The translations under genes and the position numbers were made by a program. 54,845 nucleotides of DNA from an uncultured Clostridia bacterium. GTDB lineage: Bacteria; Bacillota; Clostridia; Christensenellales; Borkfalkiaceae. The first letter of the stretch is position 1; each line of letters begins with the position of its first letter. Location: assembly GCA_949878885.1 (NCBI GenBank), contig CATLBN010000011.1, forward strand, positions 1-54,845. The letters are read 5' to 3'. Below are positions 25,447 to 32,798 of the stretch, in pieces. Below the pieces are notes generated by a model. The model did not search any database, had not been told where the DNA came from, and saw nothing but the letters and a program-made list of their open reading frames with translations.

Positions 25447-26332
25447 TTTTCTCCTCCATTCGGCAATCGCCTTCTTTTTTGCACTTACCGCAATCTTTTC
25501 TGTTGAAAACAGAGCGGGTTTTCAGCGGAATTCCTCTTAAAATTATATTATCCGTTAAATCGTGATTAAAATGAAATTTTATGTTTTTAAGGCTTTGGCG
25601 CATTTCCGCAAAAAGCATATCGAATACAAAAGTTATTTCAGCTTTGCCGCACTCTTTCATAAGGTCGGCGGCAGGCTGTTTGTAAACGTTGTAAAAAACG
25701 TTATACCTGCCTTTTTTAACGTCTTTGTCGTAATCATCCAACGCGTCTATTAAATAAACCCACTTGCCCAGCGAATAAAAAAGCCGTTCGCTGTCTTCGG
25801 TGGAGTATTCTTTTAAAAGATATACCGAAATATCGCGCATCATAACTGCCGTAGGTTCCGCCGCCATATCTATTATTGCGCATCCCGATTTTTCAAGCTC
25901 GGACTGCCGTGAAATTTGATTTGCAATTATCTCTGCAAGCTGCGGATGCCGCTTTAACGCGCGTTTAAAGCCGTTTTTATAAAAATGTCTGAACGCGCCG
26001 CGCGCCTCGCCGTCCGCCTTGTCGTCGCAAAGCTTAAAATATGCAAGCGCGGTATTTACGCAGCCGAGCGCCAACGTTGTATCGTCAACCGCGGCAACGG
26101 GCCGTCTTTTAATAAAGTGCGCAATACAGCGTTCTTTTTTTATTTTTACGTCTTCGCCGCGCATATTATGAATAAGCGCCGAAGTAAACGCCATATCGTA
26201 AGTAAGCGCCGTACGCGACCATTGACCGCAGCCCGCGCCTATACTTTTGCAAAGTCCGCAATAAAGCGCTTTATACAGCACTTCGTCCTTTTTAAAAAGA
26301 TACGGCGCGTCGGGTGAAACGTAACCGAACAT
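25433..26332 (-). CDS. DUF5685-like protein with Cys motifs
   Basis: A 299-residue protein starting MFGYVSPDAPYLFKKDEVLY, with an early 'YCGLCKSIGAGCG' Cys cluster, a central helical region and 'LIDALDDYDKDVKKGRYNVF', a D-rich motif reminiscent of polyprenyl-synthase-like folds. The C-terminus has 'DCGKCKKEGDC'. I recognise the family as DUF5685-like from these motifs but cannot confirm by search. It is first of the run with the J-like, membrane and rlmD genes, and 50 bases after trpS. Function unknown; the two Cys clusters suggest metal binding. Confidence 0.75.
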   Translation of the reverse strand: MFGYVSPDAPYLFKKDEVLYKALYCGLCKSIGAGCGQWSRTALTYDMAFTSALIHNMRGEDVKIKKERCIAHFIKRRPVAAVDDTTLALGCVNTALAYFKLCDDKADGEARGAFRHFYKNGFKRALKRHPQLAEIIANQISRQSELEKSGCAIIDMAAEPTAVMMRDISVYLLKEYSTEDSERLFYSLGKWVYLIDALDDYDKDVKKGRYNVFYNVYKQPAADLMKECGKAEITFVFDMLFAEMRQSLKNIKFHFNHDLTDNIILRGIPLKTRSVFNRKDCGKCKKEGDCRMEEKNEQI

Positions 26333-26382
26333 ATATTACCTTATAATAATTATTTTTTAGAATTTAACGCGGCATTTGTCGG

Positions 26383-27384
26383 TTAAATTTGATAAAAACC
26401 TATTTTTTTATAAACTTTGTTCAAAGTGCGCAGCGCGGTCTTTGACGCCCTTTCCGCGCCCGATACCAAAACTTTGTTTAAATAATCTTTATCCGCAAGC
26501 AATTTCGCCTGTTCCGCCTGCAACGGCGCAAGCTTATCGGCAACTGCTTCGCCTACCGCAGTTTTAAAATCTCCGTAACCTTTGCCGGCAAATTCCGATT
26601 GCGCCTGCTCTACGGTTTTACCCGTAAATACCGAATAAACGGAAAGCAGATTGCTTACGCCGGGCTTGTTAACGGGGTCGTAAATTATTTCCGAGCCGCT
26701 GTCTGTAACCGCGCGTTTGAATTTGCGGATAACAGTATCCCTATCGTCGGACATAAATACCGAACCGTTGGGATTTTCCGCCGATTTTGACATTTTTTTA
26801 TCGGGATAAAGCAAATCGTTTATTTTTGCGCCCACTTTCATATACAGCCCCTCGGGTACGGTAAACGTAGGCGAATAAATATTATTAAAGCGGTTTGCAA
26901 TATCGCGCGTTATTTCCAAGTGCTGCCTTTGGTCCAACCCCACGGGAACTACGTCGGACTGATATAAAAGTATATCCGCAGCCATTAAAACGGGGTAATC
27001 CATAAGCCCCATATTTATATTGTCGGCGTTGCGGGCGCATTTATCCTTATACTGCGTCATACGCTCCATTTCGCCTACGTAGGTAAAAGTATTTAAAACC
27101 CAGCTAAGCTCTGCGTGCTGGGGCACGTGCGACTGCAAATATAAAACGCACTTTTCGGGATTCACTCCGCAGGCGATATACAGCGCCAAAAGCGAAAGAG
27201 TTTTATTGCGCAGTTCGGCAGGGTTCTGCCTTACGGTTATGGCGTGCATATTGGCAATAGCAAAATAACAGTTATAGTCGTTTTGCAGATTTACCCAATT
27301 TTTTATTGCGCCTATATAATTGCCTATTGTTAAGTTGTTTGTAGGCTGCACCGCCGAGTACAGCGTTTTTTGTCCGTCTTTCAT
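26383..27384 (-). CDS. trpS: Tryptophanyl-tRNA synthetase
   Basis: A 333-residue class Ic synthetase charging tRNA-Trp. The HIGH-like motif is 'LTIGNYIGAIKNW' near residue 18 and the KMSKS motif is 'DKKMSKSAENPNG'. Other family sequences such as 'VGLDQRQHLEITRDIANRFN' are intact and the length is typical. AGGT precedes the ATG. The leader is only about 55 bases and contains a small GCGG/CCGC hairpin, so it is too short for a T-box. Confidence 0.96.
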   Translation of the reverse strand: MKDGQKTLYSAVQPTNNLTIGNYIGAIKNWVNLQNDYNCYFAIANMHAITVRQNPAELRNKTLSLLALYIACGVNPEKCVLYLQSHVPQHAELSWVLNTFTYVGEMERMTQYKDKCARNADNINMGLMDYPVLMAADILLYQSDVVPVGLDQRQHLEITRDIANRFNNIYSPTFTVPEGLYMKVGAKINDLLYPDKKMSKSAENPNGSVFMSDDRDTVIRKFKRAVTDSGSEIIYDPVNKPGVSNLLSVYSVFTGKTVEQAQSEFAGKGYGDFKTAVGEAVADKLAPLQAEQAKLLADKDYLNKVLVSGAERASKTALRTLNKVYKKIGFYQI

Positions 27385-27424
27385 ATTTTTACCTATATTC
27401 GGCCTAATTAATCATCGTTTAAAG

Positions 27425-27465
27425 CGGCAATACCGCCACAGCTTAATGATAACATATACAATATA
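27425..27465 (-). promoter_or_regulatory. trpS promoter region
   Basis: On the minus strand TTGCAA, 17 bases, TATCAT lie upstream of a short leader. No T-box antiterminator sequence is seen. Confidence 0.45.
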
Positions 27466-27533
27466 AAATTGCAAAGTTTTTTTACGGAATTATGTCGTAA
27501 TCACAAAACATTCACTCCCTAAACATAAAATAC

Positions 27534-27575
27534 GCCGCAGCGCATTACGCGCCTGCGGCAAGTGTTTTTTTAAAT
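27534..27575 (-). terminator. Terminator after the hemolysin III gene
   Basis: Stem GCCGCAG/CTGCGGC with T-rich tails on both sides. Confidence 0.6.
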
Positions 27576-27609
27576 TAAAACGTTTAACATACGCCCGAGT
27601 TTTTAAAAA

Positions 27610-28305
27610 TCAAATAACAAGCAGCAAAATACTTGCAAATTGCAGCGCCGTGCCCGCCAAATCGAACAAATGCCAAACCGAATGAAAATAGCGGACTTTT
27701 TTGCCGAATGCGTAAAACACTATTCCGGCAGTATAAACAATTCCTCCCGCCAAAAGAAGCCACAAAGCCGCAGGCGAAATCATTTTGAACAGTTTGCCGA
27801 ACCCAAGCACCGCAAGCCAGCCCATAATAAAATAAAGCGCCATTGAAATTCTTTTTATAATTTTGTTATTCATTGCTATCGAATTCATAACAATTCCCGC
27901 CGCCGCACACACCCATTCCACGGTCAAAGTAAAAATACCCAGCGCCGTGCCGCCCATTGCAATAAGACAATACGGCGTATATGTGCCGGCTATTAAAAGA
28001 AATATAGTACAGTGGTCGAAAATACGGAACACGCCCTTAGCCTTGCCGTTAGGTAAAAAGTGATATAGCGCACTCATTGTATATAAAATTATTATGCTAA
28101 GCCCAAACACTGCAGAAGCGGTAATTTTTACCGCCGACGGGTATGCAAATATGCAAAGCGTAATCAACACGGCAAGCCCCAAAGCGCCGCCTACGATATG
28201 CGATACCGCATTGAAAATTTCTTCCCCTTTGGTATAAAAAGAATAAAAGCCTTTTTTAGAAGTGCCTGCAATTCCGTTATTTTTATTTATTATTAAATCT
28301 GCCAC
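27610..28305 (-). CDS. Hemolysin III / YqfA family membrane protein
   Basis: A membrane protein of the HlyIII/PAQR-like family with seven predicted helices. Characteristic segments are 'NAVSHIVGGALGLAVL', 'YTMSALYHFLP', 'FDHCTIFLLIAGTYTPYCL' and 'RYFHSVWHLFDLAGTALQF', carrying the conserved Ser/His/Asp set of the family. The start is uncertain. I prefer the GTG at 28305, 8 bases after GGGAG; a GTG at 28320 would add five residues. It stands alone between two terminators. True haemolytic activity is not implied by the family. Confidence 0.88.
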   Translation of the reverse strand: MADLIINKNNGIAGTSKKGFYSFYTKGEEIFNAVSHIVGGALGLAVLITLCIFAYPSAVKITASAVFGLSIIILYTMSALYHFLPNGKAKGVFRIFDHCTIFLLIAGTYTPYCLIAMGGTALGIFTLTVEWVCAAAGIVMNSIAMNNKIIKRISMALYFIMGWLAVLGFGKLFKMISPAALWLLLAGGIVYTAGIVFYAFGKKVRYFHSVWHLFDLAGTALQFASILLLVI

Positions 28306-28450
28306 AGCGCCGTCTCCCACATAAAAAATATAATTGTATTTTAATTATTGCCAAATACGGCGCTTAAAGTAAACCTATTGTTTTATTTTTTATTTCTACG
28401 GATTTTTTATAAGCTTCTACCGTTAAAAATTAAACTCTACTTATAATAAA

Positions 28451-28476
28451 ACCCTCTCTACCGCCGGTAGAGAGGG
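28451..28476 (-). terminator. thrC terminator
   Basis: Stem CCCTCTCTACC/GGTAGAGAGGG followed on the minus strand by TTTTATTAT. Confidence 0.85.
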
Positions 28477-28487
28477 CATATGCAACG

Positions 28488-29972
28488 TTATTTATTTAAA
28501 AAAGCGAGAACTTCGTCAAACAGCTTTTTCTTATCGCATACGGTTGTAAATCTGGGTGTTTTGTCCCTTAGCTCTTTCAAACATTTAGGCACCGCCATTG
28601 CAGTTGCCGCGTGCAAACGCTTTATGCCCTTAAAACTGTCTTTAACGTCGTTGCCCGTAACGGCGTAAAGCACGTCCTGCGGAAATTTGTAGGGATTTGC
28701 GGTAGAAACAATAATCATTTCGGTTTGGTCTTTTTTGTGTTTTTCAAACCAATCCACCGCAACCTTCATAGCGCAGCCCGTATGCGTATCCATTACGTAG
28801 CCCGTATCCACAAATACGTCGTACATAGCTTCTACGCACTCGTCCTCGTCGGCGCATCCGCCGTCGAAAACTTCGTTTATCTTCTGCAATTCTTCTTCGG
28901 TTATTTCATACTTGCCCGTCTTTTTAAGTTCTTCCATACGCTTTGACGTAAGTTTTGAATTCCTGCCGGAAATTTCAAATATAAGCCTTTCCAAATTGGA
29001 AGACACCAAAATATCCATAGACGGCGAAGTGGTTTTATAAAATTCGCGCACGGTATCGTAAACGCCCGTAGCCAAAAAATCGCTTAAAATTCTGTTCTCG
29101 TTAGAAGCGCAGTGCAGTCTGCGTACAGGCAGCCCCATTTGCTTTGCGTAATATGCCGCAAGAATATTGCCGAAGTTGCCTGTGGGAACGGTAAAATCTA
29201 TTTCTTCGCCCATTTCTATCTGCCCTGCCGAAACCAAATCCAGATAAGCGGAAAAATAATAGGCAATCTGCGGAGCAAGCCTGCCGAAGTTTATTGAATT
29301 TGCCGAAGAAAGCCTAACGTTTTTCTGTTTAAGCAGCTCGGCATATTCCGAGTTTGAAAATATTTCTTTTACCGCGGTCTGACAGTCGTCGAAATTGCCT
29401 TTTACTCCCACCACGTTAACGTTTTTACCTTCCTGCGTTCCCATTTGCAGTTTCTGCATTTTCGAAACGCCTTCCGAAGGATAAAATACCATAATCTTTA
29501 CGCCGTCCGCGTCTTTAAATCCTTCTAACGCGGCTTTTCCCGTATCGCCGGAAGTTGCAACCAAAATAAGAATTTGCTCTTTAATGCCGCACAAATCGCA
29601 GCCTTTACGCAACAGATAAGGCAAAATTGTAAGCGCCATATCTTTAAACGCGCAAGTCGGTCCGTGCCAAAGTTCGAGTATGTACACGCCGTCGTCAAGT
29701 TTTACAAGCGGCGCGGGGTCTTGCACGCCGAATTTTGCATAGGCGGATTCACACGCAGCAGAAAGCTCCGCCGCATCGTAATCGGTAAAAAATTTGCAAA
29801 GCACTTTCGCCGCGCGTTCCGCATAACTTGCTTCAAGCATTTCCGACATTTCTTTATCGGAAATTTTGGGAAACTTTTCAGGCACGTAAAGCCCTCCGTT
29901 TTCGGAAAGCCCGTTAACAACGGCTTGCGCGCCGCTTACTTTTTCTCCCCCTCTCGTGCTTACAAAATTCAT
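28488..29972 (-). CDS. thrC: Threonine synthase
   Basis: A 494-residue PLP enzyme converting O-phosphohomoserine to threonine. The N-terminus 'MNFVSTRGGEKVSGAQAVVN' and 'GLSENGGLYVPE' are typical. The PLP lysine lies in 'ELWHGPTCAFKDMALTI', and 'VATSGDTGKAALEGF' binds the phosphate. Length matches the long (class I, fungal/enteric-like) form. AAGGAGATATT precedes the ATG. No other threonine genes (thrA, thrB) are adjacent. Confidence 0.95.
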   Translation of the reverse strand: MNFVSTRGGEKVSGAQAVVNGLSENGGLYVPEKFPKISDKEMSEMLEASYAERAAKVLCKFFTDYDAAELSAACESAYAKFGVQDPAPLVKLDDGVYILELWHGPTCAFKDMALTILPYLLRKGCDLCGIKEQILILVATSGDTGKAALEGFKDADGVKIMVFYPSEGVSKMQKLQMGTQEGKNVNVVGVKGNFDDCQTAVKEIFSNSEYAELLKQKNVRLSSANSINFGRLAPQIAYYFSAYLDLVSAGQIEMGEEIDFTVPTGNFGNILAAYYAKQMGLPVRRLHCASNENRILSDFLATGVYDTVREFYKTTSPSMDILVSSNLERLIFEISGRNSKLTSKRMEELKKTGKYEITEEELQKINEVFDGGCADEDECVEAMYDVFVDTGYVMDTHTGCAMKVAVDWFEKHKKDQTEMIIVSTANPYKFPQDVLYAVTGNDVKDSFKGIKRLHAATAMAVPKCLKELRDKTPRFTTVCDKKKLFDEVLAFLNK

Positions 29973-30009
29973 AATATCTCCTTAGATTCCGCGCTTTAAT
30001 TTAAAAAAT

Positions 30010-30034
30010 AGGCGGCAGTTAAAACGTGCCGCCT
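30010..30034 (-). terminator. Terminator of the small P-loop gene
   Basis: Stem AGGCGGCA/TGCCGCCT followed on the minus strand by TATTTTTT. Confidence 0.8.
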
Positions 30035-30081
30035 GTAAGTTCTTAAAATTTCCGAATACCGCTTAAATTCAAGCGATACGG

Positions 30082-30489
30082 TTAAAGATACTTTTTAACG
30101 AAATCGGGAAGTTCCTTTTCTTCCGCGCTGCACGTTACCGTAATAGTAATTTTGTTTTCGTTGGAAATTTTATCCAACATATAGAATATACCTGCCAAAT
30201 CGGAAAGAGCTTTGCCCGTAATGCGAGCAATTCCGTCTATGTAAATATATTCGTGGTCGCTGTTGCAAGCCGCAACGCCTTTAACAAAGCCGCAAAGCGC
30301 GTCCTCGCCCGTTACGTTCCAATCGGTTACGTCGATAAAGCGGATATTGCGGGAAACGTCGTACATACAACGCTTATTATCGGTTATAAAAACGCTTAAA
30401 CCCTTAGCGTCCGACGATGCGTCGTTAGCTGCGGATATAAGCTGTTTCGTTTTGCCTGTGCCCTTAGGTCCGTATATAATTTTAATCAT
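30082..30489 (-). CDS. Small P-loop ATP-binding protein
   Basis: A 135-residue protein with a clear Walker A 'GPKGTGKTK' at residues 7-15 and a possible Walker B at 'EYIYIDGIAR' near residue 82. It has no HTH, membrane or nuclease segment. The start is firm: AGGAGG 8 bases before the ATG at 30489 and TATAAT upstream. It stands alone between thrC and the aminotransferase. It looks like a minimal P-loop NTPase domain, possibly a nucleotide sensor; the biological role is unknown. Confidence 0.75.
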   Translation of the reverse strand: MIKIIYGPKGTGKTKQLISAANDASSDAKGLSVFITDNKRCMYDVSRNIRFIDVTDWNVTGEDALCGFVKGVAACNSDHEYIYIDGIARITGKALSDLAGIFYMLDKISNENKITITVTCSAEEKELPDFVKKYL

Positions 30490-30510
30490 TGATTGTTCCT
30501 CCTGCTAAGT

Positions 30511-30516
30511 ATTATA
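30511..30516 (-). promoter_or_regulatory. -10 box of the P-loop gene
   Basis: TATAAT on the minus strand, 22 bases before the start codon; a TTGATA about 19 bases upstream may be the -35. Confidence 0.5.
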
Positions 30517-30598
30517 CTTGCTGTTTGTTTTATTTTATCAATAAAACAGAGGAATTTCAATAGATTTTTTAAAATTTATATAAATTTATGCTGTATTT

Positions 30599-31801
30599 TT
30601 ACTCGCACTCGCGCGCGAATTCGGCAATACGTTCCAATCCCTCCAGCATATCCGCCGTAGACAGCGCGTAAGAAAGTCTTACCGCGTCGTCGTCGCCGAA
30701 ACACACACCCGGCGTAGCCGCAACCTTTTTATACGTTAACAGCAACTCGGCTATATCCATACTGCCGTGAATTTTATGCCCCTTGTATTTTTTGCCGTAA
30801 AGATTATCGCAAAGCAGCATAACGTAAAACGCGCCGTCGGGTTTTACGTAATCCAGCCCCAATTCCTTCATTCCGTCAAGCTTTTCAAGCATTTTTTCGC
30901 GGCGGCTGCCAAACGCTTTAAGCATTTGATTCATAGCCTCGTCGCCGCCTTCAAGCGCCGCAATAGTAGCGTATTGCGTCATTGTATTTACGTTTGAAGT
31001 GGAATGGCTTTGAAAAGACGCAATAGCGTCGGCTACGTTCTGCGGACACGCAAGATAACCCAAACGCCAGCCCGTCATTGCATAAGACTTGGAAACGCCG
31101 TTTATAAGTATTGTAAGCTCTTTCATTTCCGGCGAACATTCGGCTATGGAAAAATGCGTTTCTCCGCCGTAAATAAGTTTTTCGTAAATTTCGTCCGCAA
31201 GCACAACAATGTTATGTTCAACGCAAACTTCCGCAATACGGCGAATTTCCTCCTCGGTATAAACCGCGCCCGTAGGATTGCAGGGGCTGTTGAAAATAAG
31301 CATTTTGGTATGCGGCGTAATCATATTTTCAATTTGCGCCGCCGTTACCTTATACCCGTGGCGCGCCGTTGCCATAACGTACACGGGCACTCCGCCGCAG
31401 CTTTTTACAACTTCGGGATATGTAAGCCAATAGGGCTTGGGAATAAGCACTTCGTCGCCGGGTTCTATTGTAGCGAAAATCGCATTGAAAATAGAGTGCT
31501 TTGCGCCGTTTGAAACTATGATTTGCGAAGGATTGTATTCTAAGTTATTATCTTTTTTAAGTTTTTTTACTATGGCTTTTTTAAGAGCGGGCAAACCGGA
31601 CGCGGCTACGTATTTTGTATATCCCTTATCCAAAGCGTCCTTGGCTGCCGCGCAAATATGTTCTGGCGTTTTAAAATCAGGCTCGCCTACGCCGAAGTTT
31701 ATAACCTTTTCTCCCGCCGCTTTAAGCTCGTTGGCTTTTGCGGAAATTGCAAGCGTCATAGACGGCGCAATAGCTTTGATTTTTTCGGAAACGCGTATCA
31801 T
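30599..31801 (-). CDS. Aspartate-type class I aminotransferase
   Basis: A 400-residue fold-type I PLP aminotransferase. It has 'INFGVGEPDFKTPEHI' and 'YTKYVAASGLPALKKAI' near the N-terminus, the aromatic/Asn region 'FNSPCNPTGAVYT', the Asp in 'VLADEIYEKLIYGG', and the PLP lysine in 'INGVSKSYAMTGWRLGY'. The C-terminal Arg in 'AVRLSYALS' binds the substrate carboxylate. This is the Ib subgroup (AspC/PatA-like), probably aspartate or broad amino-acid aminotransferase. AGGAG precedes the ATG. It stands alone with its own promoter. Confidence 0.92.
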   Translation of the reverse strand: MIRVSEKIKAIAPSMTLAISAKANELKAAGEKVINFGVGEPDFKTPEHICAAAKDALDKGYTKYVAASGLPALKKAIVKKLKKDNNLEYNPSQIIVSNGAKHSIFNAIFATIEPGDEVLIPKPYWLTYPEVVKSCGGVPVYVMATARHGYKVTAAQIENMITPHTKMLIFNSPCNPTGAVYTEEEIRRIAEVCVEHNIVVLADEIYEKLIYGGETHFSIAECSPEMKELTILINGVSKSYAMTGWRLGYLACPQNVADAIASFQSHSTSNVNTMTQYATIAALEGGDEAMNQMLKAFGSRREKMLEKLDGMKELGLDYVKPDGAFYVMLLCDNLYGKKYKGHKIHGSMDIAELLLTYKKVAATPGVCFGDDDAVRLSYALSTADMLEGLERIAEFARECE

Positions 31802-31874
31802 AATTATTAACTCCTAAACTTAAATAAAAACGGTATTTATAATAATTGCCGCAATTTATTACACATTTATATCG

Positions 31875-31903
31875 ATTATACAAAAAACAACGGTATTTTG
31901 CAA
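31875..31903 (-). promoter_or_regulatory. Aminotransferase promoter flanked by repeats
   Basis: TTGCAA (31903-31898), 17 bases, TATAAT (31880-31875). The word TGCGGCAATTAT on the minus strand occurs on both sides, near 31920-31935 and 31841-31853, and ATACCGTT occurs twice as well. Confidence 0.65.
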
Positions 31904-31974
31904 CGATTGAAAAAATTTTTATATAATTGCCGCATTTTGTTAACACGTAAGTTTTAATGTAAATTGCTAAACGG

Positions 31975-32499
31975 TTATTTACGTTTACAGTCCGTATTGC
32001 CCGCGGTTTTGTTATAACCTTCAGAACGTGCGTTGTAAAAAGCTATAGTGTGCCGCTCCAACTCGTTCAAAGTTTTAAAACCGCTTTTTTTAAGCGCCAT
32101 AATGCTTACCGTAAATTCGTCGCCGTACTTGTAATCGGCGTAAACGTCCCCGTTGCCTTTACCCGTAAAGTGCATATTTACTCTGTTTAAAACGTCGTGT
32201 CCCTGCCCTACGTAATATTTGTTTTTTGTTGCGTTGTATAAAACGTACACGCCTTTAAAGCCGCAGGTTTTGCTGTATTGCGGGTTGCCCCTGCCGCCGA
32301 AGCTTTTATTTCTAAGCGCAAAAAATTCTTCAGGAGTAAGCTTAACAGAGCCGTTGGAAAGCTTGACGATTTTTTGTTTTATTTTGCGTTTTTCGCGTTT
32401 GATTCTGCGTTTTTTCCGTGTTTTAAACAGCCAAATTAAATATGCCGTAAACGCCGAAGCGAATATAACCGCTACAATTATCAGTGCTATATCGGTCAT
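31975..32499 (-). CDS. Membrane-anchored GIY-YIG domain protein
   Basis: A 174-residue protein with an N-terminal membrane helix (residues 4-25) followed by a strongly basic stretch (KTRKKRRIKREKRKIKQK). The GIY-YIG motif is 'GVYVLYNATKNKYYVGQG' near residue 90, followed by 'DVLNRVNMHF' with the conserved Arg and by 'LNELERHTIAFYNA' with the catalytic-type Glu. The fold is a nuclease fold, but a membrane tether on a GIY-YIG domain is unusual. AAAGGG precedes the ATG. It lies next to, but outside, the feo operon. Confidence 0.8.
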   Translation of the reverse strand: MTDIALIIVAVIFASAFTAYLIWLFKTRKKRRIKREKRKIKQKIVKLSNGSVKLTPEEFFALRNKSFGGRGNPQYSKTCGFKGVYVLYNATKNKYYVGQGHDVLNRVNMHFTGKGNGDVYADYKYGDEFTVSIMALKKSGFKTLNELERHTIAFYNARSEGYNKTAGNTDCKRK

Positions 32500-32571
32500 A
32501 GTTACCCTTTTTGTTACCGTCTTTAAGCATTATATAATAAACCGTTTAAGTTTGCAAGCGTTTAAAAGCTT

Positions 32572-32606
32572 TACGGCGGCGCGGACAGTGTGTCCGCGCC
32601 GCCGTA
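32572..32606 (-). terminator. feo operon terminator, GC-rich palindrome copy B
   Basis: Perfect 16-bp stem (32572-32587 with 32591-32606) and loop GTG after the last feo gene. The core GGCGCGGAC/GTCCGCGCC is the same as at 17342-17363. The T-run after it is weak. Confidence 0.65.
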
Positions 32607-32629
32607 TATATAATTTTAAAGCAAAGTTT

Positions 32630-32797
32630 TTATTTTTCGGAATTTTTGCAATGCGGACAGCCTGTTCCGCACTCTCCGCAGCAATCGCAGCCGGAACAAC
32701 CGCCCTTGCGTTTTATTTTACGGTAAACCGCAACCCCCGCCGCAGCAACAAATCCCACGGAAACAAAAACCAAAATTACTATATCCAAAGCATTCAT
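32630..32797 (-). CDS. FeoB-associated Cys-rich membrane protein
   Basis: A 55-residue peptide: a single membrane helix (residues 5-26) followed by a basic stretch and a tail with nine cysteines or so, including CSGCDCCGEC and CPHC. This matches the FeoB-associated Cys-rich family that sits after feoB in many Firmicutes. The ATG at 32797 is one base after the feoB stop, so translation is coupled. It probably helps iron handling at FeoB; its exact function is not known. Confidence 0.88.
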   Translation of the reverse strand: MNALDIVILVFVSVGFVAAAGVAVYRKIKRKGGCSGCDCCGECGTGCPHCKNSEK

Positions 32798-32798
32798 T

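Noticed and set aside
27385-27480. T-box riboswitch before trpS
   Set aside because: The leader is too short and lacks the conserved T-box sequence and antiterminator.
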